Below, one piece after another: positions 11,736 to 23,929 of a DNA stretch of 64,000 nucleotides; position 1 is the first letter of the stretch; every line of letters starts with the position of its first letter. The stretch is from Penelope pileata (taxonomy: Eukaryota; Chordata; Aves; Galliformes; Cracidae): assembly GCA_013396635.1 (NCBI GenBank), contig WBMW01004848.1, positions 32,990-96,989 on the forward strand, in the 5' to 3' direction. The notes beneath the pieces were generated by a model, which did no database searches, was not told where the DNA came from, and saw nothing but the letters and a program-made list of their open reading frames with translations. A program made the translations under genes and the position numbers.

Positions 11736-13134
11736 GCAGTAACATGCATTAGTGAGCTTAGGAGTAAAAAATTCTTCAGAGTCTTGACCACTTAAAAAAA
11801 AAAAAGTGTAATTTATGTCATGTTGATGATTCCACATCTGCCTTCAGAGAACGTGCATATATAGGTAGAGTATGTAGAGTATGTCACTATTCCAGTTAGT
11901 CATAAACATTTTTTTCAACTTAAACTTGAAATTAATTGCCTGTGAAATACTCAGATTTGTTGGTTACTTACTGTGATCATTCTTCTGTTCATTGAATTGG
12001 TGACTTTATCAGGACAGCTCATATTATGAACTGTGAATATTACAGCTGGGTATAAAAAATGACCAGTCTGTTGCTTTTTTGGTACTACATGGTGACTTAC
12101 ATATTAACAATGAATAACCTGGCTAAAGTAGATACCTAAATTATATGAACTAATAATATGAACTTAAATAATACCAACAACAAACTAAACATTATTTACA
12201 AAAGATATCATCTGTCTATGTTGGATAAAAAAATACATCTTGGAAAATTTCCCAGTTTCTTGTGATACAATTTGTGAAAAGGAAAAAAAAGACTAAATTT
12301 GTCAAATAAATTATGACCAAGATTTATTTGCTGAGCTCTGTTGAGCAGTAAGTTAATTACAGAATATAATTGTCTGTGAAGAGATAGCTAGGGAATTCTG
12401 CTTATGAACTATGCACCCTAGGACTGAAGAAGTGTCTTGTTCTCTAGCCAATGGAAGCATGTGGTTAATCATTCTCTCTCCTGCACATTTTATGATTTCA
12501 AAAGAAAAAAAAAATGCTAAAGAAAACTTGCTTCAATAAGGTTAAGTTATTTTTTAATTAGCAATAGAATGGCAACCCATGCAATACATAATCATTATTT
12601 TTATTAATTATCTTTAGTTTCTTTTAAGGAGTATTTTTTTTTCCAAATCAATTAGTAGCCATGGCTTGCCATCCATCAAACCAGAGATACATGAATGTCA
12701 TTCTAGATAAATGGAACAACTGCCCAAAATACTGGACCAATGTCCATTTTTAAAATGCTTATCAAATCTCAATACACTCTACCTTTCAAACTGTCAAGAC
12801 CAAAGCTTTAGACAAGATCCCCAAAGGGGTGCACACAATTACCAGTACAAGAAGCTTAAAAAGTTCTGTAACCTCACTCACAATTCCGCTTATCTGCAGC
12901 AAGAAGAGTGAGTCAGTGAATGCAATGGATGAAGGTATATATATCCTTTAGATAGGGGATGTACCTCATAAAAGAACATTGTTAAGAGATTAATGCTTAA
13001 TATTGCTACGAGTTTTTCAACAAAATCCTAATTTGGGGCTTCATTTTCTGACTGTGGCTTCCTCTATCACATAATAGCTCTGTATGCTTTCACAGACACT
13101 ACCCACTTGTGTGCATGAGTTATATAGGATTACA

Positions 13135-13270
13135 GAAGTTTTGATTCATAGGAACACGGGACTAGAAGAGACCAAGGTCACTGAACCCAAGTCCTTGCTT
13201 ATACATGCAGCCTTGCCACATAATCCTCCCTTTCATAAATGGATCAACTTCTATCTTACAAATCATTAAG
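13135..13270 (-). mobile_element. Old, diverged CR1 3' end
   Basis: GATTCATAGGAACACGGGAC followed by AGAAGAGACCAAGGTCACTG and GAACCCAAGTCC resembles the reverse complement of a CR1 3' end (tail, then a CR1-like 'ttggactagatgacct' block). Divergence is high, so the family is uncertain and the left edge approximate. It contributes part of a meaningless 61-codon frame. Confidence 0.45.
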
Positions 13271-13360
13271 GGGCTTTGCCACTACTTCTGTTGCAAATGT
13301 ATAACAGACATCACTCTTCTGACAGTTAGGAGCATTCTGCAGAAAATTTAGGACAGCTGG

Positions 13361-13396
13361 GTTTTTGTTTTGTTGTTGTTGTTGTTGTTGTTTTGT
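13361..13396 (+). repeat. (TTG)n microsatellite
   Basis: About seven TTG units flanked by TTTTG blocks. Confidence 0.95.
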
Positions 13397-16300
13397 GCAT
13401 ATATGTTCACGTAGAAACGTTGCTGAGCACTATCTTTTCCACATTTTCGTTTCCAAGCAAAACCCATTTTTTTTCACTTTGTCTCCTCAGTCGTGGTATA
13501 TTGCTAAATAAGTGAAATTAGTTTTTGTTTTAGTATGCTGGCTAAGTCCAGTAGGTAGAGCATAGGCATAATCTTTGGACAGGTTCTTCAATGTTGTCTT
13601 GAAGCTATTACGAATTCCTTTTATTTTTAATTCCATCTAAAGGACTGGTGAGAATTGCAGAGTATTTAAGAAGTAAAAACAGCAGCAATTCATACAACAG
13701 CAAGACCATTTCCGTATTTTATTTTCTTATTAGCAAAGTCTTTCTGTGTATTAAAGTATTGTGTCTGTCTGTTGGTGAGTTACAGTGGGATCAGAGTCAT
13801 CCTCTCATCAGCTAGTACATACAAATTTTTCTTCACTGATGCTGCCCCTAGCTGCAAGTCCCTCAGTTACACTAGAAAGTATATCTATTAGCCTTCAACT
13901 TCATGATATTGAACTTTGACCTGACAAAGTTCATCTTGTTTCTCTTATTGCAACCGTCACAGTCAGTTGTTCATAAAAATATCCTGATTTTGTATATATG
14001 GATGATATTTCTCAAATTTCTTAATGTCAAAAATGTCATCAGCACTCTTTTTGTAGATCTCTCTTTGAAGAAATTGTTTAATCAGATTACTTTCACAACT
14101 GAACTGAACTGAAGGAATGCCATGACTAAACTTGACCCTACTTCACTGTAAAGACTTGCAAAATTACATTTACCTGAGTAATCTCACGGTCTTTTTCTGC
14201 AAATAGTTGATTCAGATTAATTTTGTATTTCCTTACGAAAGAGCTGGAATCAATAAAAGCCTTCTTGGTTATTCCAAAAGGCAAAAAGAGTACATCTATG
14301 AAACAACAAAAAACAGTTGTTGGAGGAAATAAGGGGGACACCTTCAGACTTCAAGGAGTATCAAAACCTCGTAAGCAAATACACAAATTTTCTGTTTTAA
14401 CTCTTTGACAAATACTTCATTACCCACTGAACCTTACTGAGAGTTTAGCAACATAAACTATTTTAGACTGATGGTCCTTGTCTTAATATTTCATTCAGTA
14501 GTTTCAGCTATTATCTAGTGCTTGGCTATAAAGGATGCTTTACTGGTGCTAATATGAATCTACTGCTTTCTCTGCAAGTCCTTCTTCTTTATGCTACCAT
14601 ATCCCCATATTTCCTCTTCACTTTCCATCAGATAACAGTAAGCCAACTTCTGTTTTTATAATAGTTTTCAGTTTACACTGAGTCTCATGAGGAAGAAGTC
14701 CTTAAATGTATTGTAGAAGTCATTAATTTTATCAGGTGCTCAGAGGGAAGCTGGTGATATAGATGACCCCAAAGCCTTCTTACTAAGGTGCAAACATCTG
14801 CTCTCCTCTGAACCAATTCTGAATTTGAATGTAGGGCTCCAAACTCTACAGCAGGATTTCTATTAGGATCTACAGAAATTAAGCACTCTATTATACTTCC
14901 TGTTCATAGTCTACAGTGAAAAAGAATTTCTTTTCATCTGGAATTCCTAGTAAATAGCAACTACTGAAGGAAAAGCTCAGAGGTTTGCTTGGTTCAACAA
15001 CAAATGTGAACAGAAAGCTAGTTTCGTTCCAGCACTGCATGGTACAGGGCTTCTCTAAGCATTCACTTGAAACAGAATGGGGTATCATCAAATAATTATA
15101 TTTATGAACAGTACTGCCATGAATGAGTGAATGTAATGACAATCATAATGAAAACAGATGCTGATATTTACATGTATTTCAAGTAAATTTCATTGATCAT
15201 AAAATATGATCTATTGTAGGCTTTTATCTTAATTTAGAGATAATTACATGATAGTGCAATTCCAGATAACAGCCACATGACCTTCACGAACTACTCTTGT
15301 CAGTAGACCTAACACAGAGTAAATGATCAACTTTCTCGGTGACTTCATTTTGGCTCATGCCAATGGTGGCTTAAACTTGGCATAGCATAAGATTGCAACA
15401 CTGTAGAAAAACCTGCAGTAGAGTTTTAAATGGCTCAGTAAACTCTCTATATATATTTCAGCTGAAAATTATTATTCTGGTCTGATGGGAAATGAAATGA
15501 AATCATTGCATATTGCACAGATGTCAATGAGATTCAGTCTGGACTGACATAGGAGTATTTGAACCATTTACCTCAAAGGGAGTTCTTCTCATTTTCTTTA
15601 TCATCTCAGCTGCACAGTGTATGCAAGTATAATTTTGGTTCTCTACAAATTTCTAGATGTTAGAAATCCTCTTTAAACGTGTCTCAAAGCAGAAATAAAA
15701 ACTATAAGATTCTTTGTCTACTGCCAAATATTTAAAAAATGTTTTCCTTTTTTAACACTTCACATCTGTTTCCTGATAAAACAGCATTTTATTTCAAGAA
15801 ATGAGGGAATAGGAGAGAAACAGAGGCTGCATATTTCAGTAATTCAACCTTTTGGAAAAGACGGCTAAAGACCTCTAAGTGAGATATGAACTATATGATA
15901 TCTGTCTTTTATTCCTGAAATGTATTCACAGTTTCTGTTACCACTTGACCTTATACAATGGTCAGTTAGGTGCAGTTTTAATCCAGTGAAGTGGTGAAGT
16001 CAGCAGCTATGTCTACAATAAAAGTGTAAAAATAATAGGAAGATAATTGTCCTAGTTCAACCTGAATCACATTTGACTCCATCTCATACCACTCATTTGC
16101 AAGGGCTGTTTTGAACATAACCAAAATTCTTTTCAGACACCACAGAACTCATTGTGCCAAAAAATTCTTGTCATGTTAGCATGAGGAATGCTCAAGTAGT
16201 TTACCTGCAGGCTGTCCATGACATGGCCAAGCAAATAGAAGCAGCATAACTAATAAAAGTGTGGCCATGATGGAAGTTATCCCTTCTGTAGTGCGGAATG

Positions 16301-16898
16301 AACAAATAAGACTTGCCTGTGTATGAAGGTAAGCAAATACACTGGTAGTTCAGAACAAGGAGATCTTAATCCTTTACTGGTGGGGGTTTCCATGGAGGTA
16401 CTCTGACTCCAAGCAAGTGTGGCAGAACCTGCTCATATTTTTTGATGTGCAGTGCTAGTATGTATTAGCCAAAAGATTAAGCAATTCCCATATCAGTATT
16501 GCCTAAATACTATTTCTGCTATAAACATTCTTTCTCATGTAGAAATCCAAACAAAATCCTTTTCCCAGTGAAAATCATTGGCCAAAAAAAGAGTTACTGG
16601 GCAGATACAATTTCACTCAGGTGAAATTGACTGAAACTACATGGAAAGAAAGTTAAATACGGGGCTTGAAAGATTTTCTATGATCTCCGGTAGTTCATCA
16701 GCTACAACATCTGAATACGACAATGAGCCAGGGACCACTGAGGCAACAGGAGATGGCAACAGGGAATCTCAAGGGAAATACTTCAAAGGAATTAAGGAGT
16801 TATCATCCAAGAAGGTGACAAGGCCTGCTGACCAGCCAAAGTGCCTCTACAAACACATGCAGCTTGGGTAACAAACAGAGGAGTATCAGGAAGCCACC

Positions 16899-17300
16899 AT
16901 GCTAATAGAAAACCACAATATGGTTGCTGTCACTGAAACCTGGTACGATGATTCCCACAACTGGAGCATGGCTACCAAGAGCTACGACCTGTTCAGAAGG
17001 GACAGGCAAAGAAGGAGTGCAGGAGATCTTGTCCTCTACATCAAGAAAGGAATAGAGTGTGAAGAGCTGTCCCTGAAGAACGATCATAAGCAAATCAGAA
17101 GTTTATGGGTGAAAGTTGAAGATCGAGGCAACAAAGGGAGCCTTGTGGTTGGTGTCTACTACAGGCCACCTGATCAAGTGAAGCCTGTTGACGAAGCCTT
17201 CTTCCTCCAGCTACAGGTGGTGTCACAATTGCAGGCTATTGTCTTGCTGAGGGACTTCAACCACCTCGACATCTGCTGGAAAAGTAGCAGGGTGAGATAA
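16899..17300 (+). pseudogene. CR1 ORF2 endonuclease domain remnant
   Basis: This 133-codon open frame matches the apurinic/apyrimidinic-type endonuclease that nicks target DNA in CR1 retrotransposition. Visible motifs are VAVTETWYDD (residues 8-17, with the catalytic Glu of the TETW motif), LFRRDRQRRSAG, LYIKKGIECEELSLKN, VVGVYYRPPDQ and LLRDFNHLDICW. The conserved loop is usually LLGDFN, so a Gly to Arg change is present. The frame stops at a premature TAA (17,298-17,300), but homologous codons continue past it in the same frame to about 17,430, so the stop is a substitution rather than a frameshift. Similar codons also continue upstream, ahead of another stop near 16,869. It lacks the downstream His-containing motif in this frame. 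Confidence 0.93.
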
Positions 17301-18362
17301 AGGCAATCCAGGAGGCTCCTAGAATGCATCATGAATAACTTAATGAGCCAAGTAAAAGACAGTCCCACCAGGGTGGATGCAGTACTAAACCTGTTGCTCA
17401 CCAATGCAAATGAATTGGCTGGTGGCATCAGGCTTATCTGGGCTGTCTGGGCTGTAGCGACCACACAATTGTGGAGTTCACACTCCTGAGGGATATCGGA
17501 CACACAGAGAGTAAAATCAGGATGCTAAATTTTAGGAAAGCTAACTTCCAGCTCTTCAGGGAGTTAGTCAACAAAACCCCTTGGGAAACTGAACTCATGG
17601 ACAAGGGAGTGGAGCAGAGCTGGTAGATCTTTAAGGAAGTTTTCCTCAGGGCACAAGAGCTATCCATCCCTAGGTGTAGGAAGTCAGGAAAGGAAGGCAA
17701 GAGACCAGCATGGCTGAACTGGGACCTGCTGGTCAAACTGGAGAGCAAGAAGAAAATGCACAGACAGCTGAAGCAGGGACAGGTACCCTGACAGAGTACA
17801 AGGATGCTGCTAGGCTATGTAGGGATGGGACCAGGAAGGCCAAGGTCCAACTGGAACTGGACTTGGCAAGGGATGCCAAGAATTGCAAGAAAGGCTTCTA
17901 CAGATAAATCAACCAAAAAAGGAAAGTATAAGATGCACTCCTCCCTAGTGTGCAATACAGGCAGGCTGGCAACAATGGACAAGGAGAAGGCTGAGGTACT
18001 CAACAACTTTTTGCCTCAATCTTCACTGGCAACTGCTCTTCATACATCCGTCGAGTAGATGGGTCAGAAGATGGGGGCTGGGGAGAGCAATGTCCCTCTC
18101 ACTGTAAGCAAAGATTGGGTTTGTGACCACTTGAGGAAGCTGAATATCCATAAGTCTATGGGTCCTGATGGTACCCTAGATGTATCCTAGAGTCCTGAGG
18201 GAATTGGCTGATGAAGTTGCCAAGCCACTCTCAATGATATTTGAAAAATCATGGTGATCGGGTGAAGTCCCTGGTGACTGGAGAAAAGGCAATGTCACAT
18301 CCATTTTTAAGAAGGGTAGAAAGGATGAACCAGGGAACTACTGACCTGTCAGCCTCACCTCT
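17301..18362 (+). pseudogene. CR1 ORF2 linker between endonuclease and RT
   Basis: Decayed coding sequence with CR1-like segments in alternating frames. FRKANFQLFRELVNKTPWET lies near 17,530-17,600, EYKDAARLCRDGTRKAKVQL near 17,795-17,855, and a KAEVLNNF-type segment near 17,980. The last is followed by a HKSMGPDGT-type segment near 18,150 that opens the RT region. The open frame at 17,710-17,907 begins in a wrong frame and slips into the native one near 17,790, marking an indel. Several further indels and stops break it. Confidence 0.88.
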
Positions 18363-18653
18363 GTGCCACAGAAGATCGTGGAACAAGTCCTCCTGGAAGC
18401 TATGCTAAGGCACATGGAAGAGAGAGAAGTGATACAAGACAACCAGTATGGCTTCACCAAGGGCAAGTCCTGTCTAACTAACCTAGTGGCCTTCTATGAC
18501 GGCAGAACTGCATCAGTGAACAAGGGAAGAGCCACTGTCGTCATCTGTCTGGACTTCAGTAAGGCCTTTGACATGGTCTCCCCCAACATCTTTCTCTCTA
18601 AATTGGAAAGACATGGATTTGATGAGTGGACTGTTCGATGGTCGAGGAACTAA
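18363..18653 (+). pseudogene. CR1 reverse transcriptase fragment (fingers/motif A)
   Basis: This 96-codon frame covers part of the RT domain that copies CR1 RNA into DNA. Recognisable pieces are [39 protein letters not shown], and [13 protein letters not shown], which contains the motif A catalytic Asp. [14 protein letters not shown] follows. A stop replaces the expected continuation at 18,651. The downstream motif C (FADD in CR1) is absent because of the deletion just 3' of here. Confidence 0.93.
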
Positions 18654-18734
18654 TTGCAAGATCATACCCAGAGAGTGGTCGTCAATAGCTCAATGTCCAA
18701 ATGGAGACCAGTGATGAGCAGTGTCCCTAAGGGG

Positions 18735-18766
18735 TCATCTGTGACATTGACAGTGAGATTCCTTTC
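18735..18766 (+). other. Deletion junction inside CR1 ORF2
   Basis: CCTAAGGGGTCATCT (the VPQGS-type RT motif) is joined to a short GTGACATTGACAGTGAGATT piece (the DIDS-type motif) and then directly to TTTCAGTATGTGAAGGGAGT (the C-terminal FQYLKGAYK-type motif). Compared with the family, tens of bases are missing at the first junction and several hundred at the second. The second gap removes the FADD catalytic box and thumb region. Confidence 0.85.
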
Positions 18767-18771
18767 AGTAT

Positions 18772-19008
18772 GTGAAGGGAGTATACAAGAAAGAAGGTGA
18801 CAGACTCTTTAGCAAGGTCTTTTGTGATAGGACAAGAGGAAATGGTTTCAAACTAAAAGAGGGGAGATTTAGATTGGATATAAAGTTTTATACAGTACGG
18901 GTAGTGAAGCACTGGCACAGGTTGCCCAGAGAGGTGGTGGAAGCCTCATCCTTGGAGACATTCAAGGTCAGGCTGGATGGGGCTCTGAGCAACTTGATCT
19001 ACTGGTAG
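18772..19008 (+). pseudogene. CR1 ORF2 C-terminal end
   Basis: The last codons of CR1 ORF2: [50 protein letters not shown] and FKVRLDGALSNL. It ends in TAG at 19,006, close to the normal position of the ORF2 stop. A small indel occurs near KFYTVRVV, where the family reads RKKFFTLRVV. Confidence 0.92.
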
Positions 19009-19110
19009 ATGTCCCTGTTCATTGCAGGGAAGTTGGACTAGATGACCTTTAAAGGTCCCTTCCAACTCAAATGATTCAATGATACTATAATGCCACGATT
19101 CTGATTCTAT
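19009..19110 (+). repeat. CR1 3' UTR and octamer tail
   Basis: This is the short CR1 3' UTR with the conserved block GGACTAGATGACCTTTAAAG, thought to be recognised by the CR1 RT. It is followed by degenerate ATTCTATG-like repeats (ATGATTCAATGATACTAT, GATTCTGATTCTAT). CR1 elements end in such octamers instead of poly-A. Confidence 0.92.
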
Positions 19111-21476
19111 TAACACTTCTTAGCTAGAAGCACATAAAATAATCATGGGAGCTGTTTATGTTAATTCAGACTAACTCAGACCTCTTTTTTGTTTCAGAAT
19201 AATTACTGTTTCAAAATATCAGCATGTGTTAAGAGATCAGGATTAATTTGTAAGAGCTGAACGACAACATTTCCAATGGCTTATTAAACACTAATTAGAT
19301 TTAAAATGGTGTGACTCTACATACACTTGTGTGCATCAAGAAGTTTAAACATCTGTTTTATAAGTAATGTAGGTTGTAAGGTTACAAAGTTTAATACCAC
19401 TACAGGATATCACATCAGAAAACAAGTGAAACATTCTATGTTTTTCAGAACAAGCATCAGAGATTTAGCTCTTTTTAGCTTTTATTTTTCTCTAACAGCA
19501 AATATATGCACATGACTAGAACAGTGGCCCTTACTTCACAGTTCACATAAATTTAGCAGATCTGTTGCAAGGTCCAGCTTCTATTTGTGTCTCATTCCCG
19601 TGGGGTACTTTTACAGAGAGAACTATACTCCAGCCCTGCTTTCTTCACAGCGATTGATGTGAAATCTTTGCCTTTCTAAACATAAGGCTTTTGCCATGAT
19701 TTCTGAAGAACAAGGAGTTACGCCAAACTGATCAGAGCTACCGCCAATCTGATCAGAGTTACCCTTCCCACACTGTAGGTCTTGTTCAATGTTTAATCTA
19801 CCTATTTGCCTTTGCACTATTCACTAAGTTATTCTACTTGCCTCTCCACTGATTTTTTTACATACTAAACAGAAAACAGAAGTCAGCCACTTCCTGCAGG
19901 AGAAAACATCGGCTTATGATGGTGAGAGGTTTTCTCAACAGCCTTTTCTCAAAAAGAGACTTCATACGTGAAGCAGACAGACATTAATTTTCACAGTTAT
20001 GCTCTGGACTACCCTAAGGACACCTCTCCTTCCCCAGTTTTATAGAAATCTGGTGGTTACAGGAGAAGTAAAAGTACACTATTAAGAAAATTATGTGCTC
20101 TATGCTAGGGAAAAAAGAACATTCAAATATCTTTATCACTAATCTGCTGCAGAAGTCTGTTATTTGAGGTTTTGTTGTTCTTCCTAATAGCCGCCACTTG
20201 TTTTCTCCAACAGTAAGACTTCTATCCAAGTCTCAATTTGATTTTTGCCATTCACTGACGGGTCACCTAGCATTTTCTGCTTGAACTTTCAGGATTAAGT
20301 TTTAAACTTATTGACGTATATGGGATCTTTGCCATTAAATTTTCTACACTGAGATTTTACTCTTAAAGATTTCAGCTATGCTCAAAGCTCAGGGGTAAAT
20401 TACAAAACAGAACAGATGAAATCTTGGTTCTGCTGAAGTCTTTTGGCATTTTGCCTAGGATCTCATTTGAGCAAGAACTACATATTTTATAAACTGAAAT
20501 GGCTTGTTGTACTGCATTTAAGTTTGGCATGACAAAGAAGGTGTAGCATTTAAAAAAAATAAACAAAACTTTTTATTTTATTCAGAATTTAGTTAAGTTT
20601 TGTGTCAAACTCAGCTGTATCCACATGCAAAAATTCCTGTTGCAAGTTAAGTAGAATTTTAAGCTTGTACTGTCCCATCAGAGTACACAACAAAGGTTAT
20701 ATTCCAACATTACACTGGACATGTCACTCAAATTATAACAGCCTGTATGTTCTAGCTCACTTACTATTACTGTTGTACCATTCTATGTCTCTACCCCATT
20801 ATCGTGGTGTTAGTTTTCTTCATTGGAGCTAAAATAGCCCAGCTAGGGTCACTGAAGCATGTTATTACACTTGTTGTTTCTCTCTGATTGCACAATTAGT
20901 TATATCAAATCTGTGGGATACAAGACCACATAGAAGAATACACCACATATGGACCAGATGTGAGTCAACACATCTGTTAAGTTAGCCGGAACACATACAA
21001 TTTATATGTTATGTACCTGTGGGATAGTAAATAATCTGAAGCTGTAAAAAGAGTTTGGATGGACTCAGTCCTTCATGTCATGTGACTGCTGAACTTTGTC
21101 ATATGCTACCAAGTACTCTTAATACAGATTTAGCACCTTGCCAAACCACAGTCACAGGCTGTCTCGAATAGGCATCTTTTTCCTGCATCAGCTCTGTACA
21201 GGCAAGGACTTCAGTGTGCCTAGATTTGTGACTGTCTTACATCTTTGGCTCTCATTTTTCAAGATGCCTTTATATATTTTTTATTGTAATTGATCCTATA
21301 TTTGGGCCAATTTTCCATCTCTTAACACTACAGATTGTTCTGACTGCCAAATTATTCCTTTCCATGAAACACTTCCTCTAACTATTTAATTAGAATTCAA
21401 TGTATGGGATTGTGGGATTTTCTAAATAAGTCATTTTTGTGCAGTTTAAAAAAAATTTTCATAGAAAAAATAAATT

Positions 21477-21519
21477 ATTGCCAATCATAATAACATATAT
21501 TGCCAATATGATAACATAT
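21477..21519 (+). repeat. 22/21-bp tandem duplication
   Basis: ATTGCCAATCATAATAACAT and two further bases are followed at once by ATTGCCAATATGATAACATA and one further base. The copies differ by a small indel and substitutions. Confidence 0.9.
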
Positions 21520-23910
21520 GTGTGCATCTCAATCAGTAAACTGAGTTTGATAAAAAGACAAAGATCAGTGCATAAATAGGCACAGAAAAAAAATTCTTTT
21601 TCATTTTTGGGAATTATAATTTCATGAGGTGCAAAGCATACTGTATTATAACTGTTATCTTTTCTATTATGCTAAATGGCTTAAATGCTTGTTTATTAAT
21701 TTATAAAATTATATGCAAACATATTTATTAAAAAATCTATTACATTTGTAGAATTCCTTGATATTAGAATATATTCTGGGCATTGAAACTAGTAACTAAC
21801 AAGAAGTGACATTCAGTGGCTTATTAACATTTTAAAAATAACTAAAGATAGAATAAATCGTTGGATACAGGATTGTAGTTCTGAATATAACCTTACAGGA
21901 ATGTAACAGAAGTATCAGTTAGCGCCTCAACCAATAATGATGTGGATTGTAGGTTTTAGGATAAAGCTGATCAATGTATTTTATGATACAATGTACAGCT
22001 TTACATCTTTCAGGAGATCAAAAAATGAATGGAATAATGTTTTATTCACAATATAAAATAAAATAGGAGTAGGATTTATGTTTCATAAGAGAAGATTTTC
22101 AGCTAATTTATGGTGAATTTCTACAATGCTAAAATTAGTTGGCACTGTATAATTCTAATTAAATTCATGGCTAGCTCAAGTAATTCTAACTAAAGAATGA
22201 CATGATCAAAAGTTCACAGCCAAACTCCATCTCCCACAGCCCACTCTTTTTCCCACATCTTCTCTGCCTAAGCTTCTACTTCAGGCCTAGGCATAAAACG
22301 TGCCAAGTCTGTGATCATGATTTATTTTCCATATGTGAAACATATTTTGACACATGCAAGACTGTAATAGAAAGCCAAAAGAAAGGCTTGGGAACCCTTT
22401 CCTTTTGCCCTTTTTTCTCCATCAAGGGCTGTTTGATAGCAATGCAGCACTGACAGGTGCCCTGCTCACTGCATTTGGAACAAGCACAAACTGAGCTGCA
22501 GCTGCACTTTGCAGGATCAAACCCCCCAATTTGCTCAGAGAACTCCTTGCTTTGCCACAAAAACGATTTGTGAATGAAAATAACCCTGGGGTTTTGTTTC
22601 TATGGTTACTACTGCACTAAAGGAAACAGCAACTCTCTCATTTATTTCCTATTAAAATATTGTTTGAACAACCCAAGCGCTCTCAGTTTTGGCACTGTTT
22701 TATACTCGTCTTAATTTTGCTGCTCTCAGTTTCAGAAATGTGCTGGTAAGTGCTGTTTTTTGCTGCTGCAAAAAGTAAAAGCTTTGTAGTAGAGTTGATC
22801 TTTTCAGAGTAGTATTAAGATGCTTACTAAGTTCTTTACGTTATAATAGCTTAATTATTAAATTGTTTCCATTAAGTATGTAAAGTTACAGGCAGTTACT
22901 GTAAACACATGAAACACATGAAAACAGTTTTCATGCTCACCTTGCATCTGCCTGACTTTCAATGAAGCTGATATATTTATTTTTCCTGTTCAGAAGGGAA
23001 AAAGGATGAAAAATTACCGTTGCTTTTAATATGTCCTCAGATTCTCTTTAAACAAAAACTATTTTGTTTAATGAAATATGACTATGAATAGCAATTTCTT
23101 ATTTTATTCAAATTTTGCTTGGAAAAAAAGACTGCGTAATGCTATAAATTGATAGTGACACTCTTGGGCTAATCCTTAGCTTTACTGCTAGATTTTAACA
23201 GCGGACTAATGCCCATCAAGGCCTCATAATTCTTCTGTATATAGAATAGGACACTGGTGATATATTTTTCCAGATTAAACAGTCCTTTCCTGTTTGTTCC
23301 TCACATGGAAGGAATTTTAATTTCATCATCCTTCTACTCCACTGAATCTTTCCCATTTTTGTATATTACTTCTTTAGGACCAATGTCAAAGGACCAGGAC
23401 TGTTGTTTTGCTGTAGAAGTATTCAGAAGAATAATTAATGTCTTATTTTTTATTAATTTCTTAACATTTCCTAACTTTTTTTTTTCATGGCTGCTAAGCA
23501 CTGAAGCAGAGGTTTTCACATGCAGTAGTTTGTGATAACAACAAGGTATGACTCTAGAATGGTAATGGCCATCTAGGATCCACCATTTTCTGTACAAATA
23601 CAGGGTTATTTTTTATTTTCACTTCTTGACATTCACCTACCATGAGTTTCATCTGCCATTTGCCTCCCAATACAGTAGTCTTGTAAGGTCCTAAATACAC
23701 TGTCTTTGTCTATGCTACCTAAAACAAAACTTTGCATCACCTATAAAACATAATCTCATTGCATTTTCCTTTCTCCATTAACTTGGCTGCATTTTCAGTA
23801 ATCTGTAGAAGTGGAAATGTTTGCTGAAGACATCAGCTCTCTCACTCTTCTCATGGCAGCCCTCAACAACTACACAAACAACTGAAACACATCCTAACAT
23901 GAGTGATAGA

Positions 23911-23928
23911 AAAATCATAGAATCATAC
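23911..23928 (-). repeat. CR1-tail-like octamer remnant
   Basis: AAAATCATAGAATCATAC is the reverse complement of the CR1 terminal repeat, but the expected CR1 body does not follow. It is a severely truncated insertion or a chance match. A single undetermined base follows at 23,929. Confidence 0.5.
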
Positions 23929-23929
23929 N

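Larger units (their letters stand above)
11736..16654. other. Non-coding DNA between LTR fragment and CR1
   Basis: AT-rich sequence without a supported gene. Open frames are at most 83 codons (14,891-15,142 on -). Apart from an old CR1 tail near 13.2 kb and a (TTG)n run, I see no structured element. Confidence 0.7.
16655..19110 (+). mobile_element. CR1 LINE, internally deleted and broken
   Basis: Chicken-repeat-1 family non-LTR retrotransposon. From 5' to 3' it shows the segment before ORF2 (GAGCCAGGGACCACTGAGGC near 16,725), the endonuclease domain, a linker, part of the reverse transcriptase, the C-terminal coding end, and the 3' UTR with the diagnostic TTGGACTAGATGACC and CCTTCCAACTCAAATGATTC. 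A short imperfect octamer tail ends near 19,110. An intact element is about 4.5 kb; this one spans about 2.46 kb because the upstream 5' part (including most of ORF1) is absent and a large piece of the RT is deleted near 18,735-18,766. Stops and frameshifts split ORF2. It cannot encode a working protein. The left edge is approximate; I see no clear target-site duplication. Confidence 0.95.

Noticed and set aside
16641..16871. 76-codon frame at the CR1 5' side as a separate small gene
   Set aside because: From about 16,725 it matches the segment upstream of the CR1 endonuclease, so it belongs to the retroelement.
17174..17748. Two - strand frames of 109 and 104 codons
   Set aside because: They are antisense to CR1 ORF2 and have no independent support.
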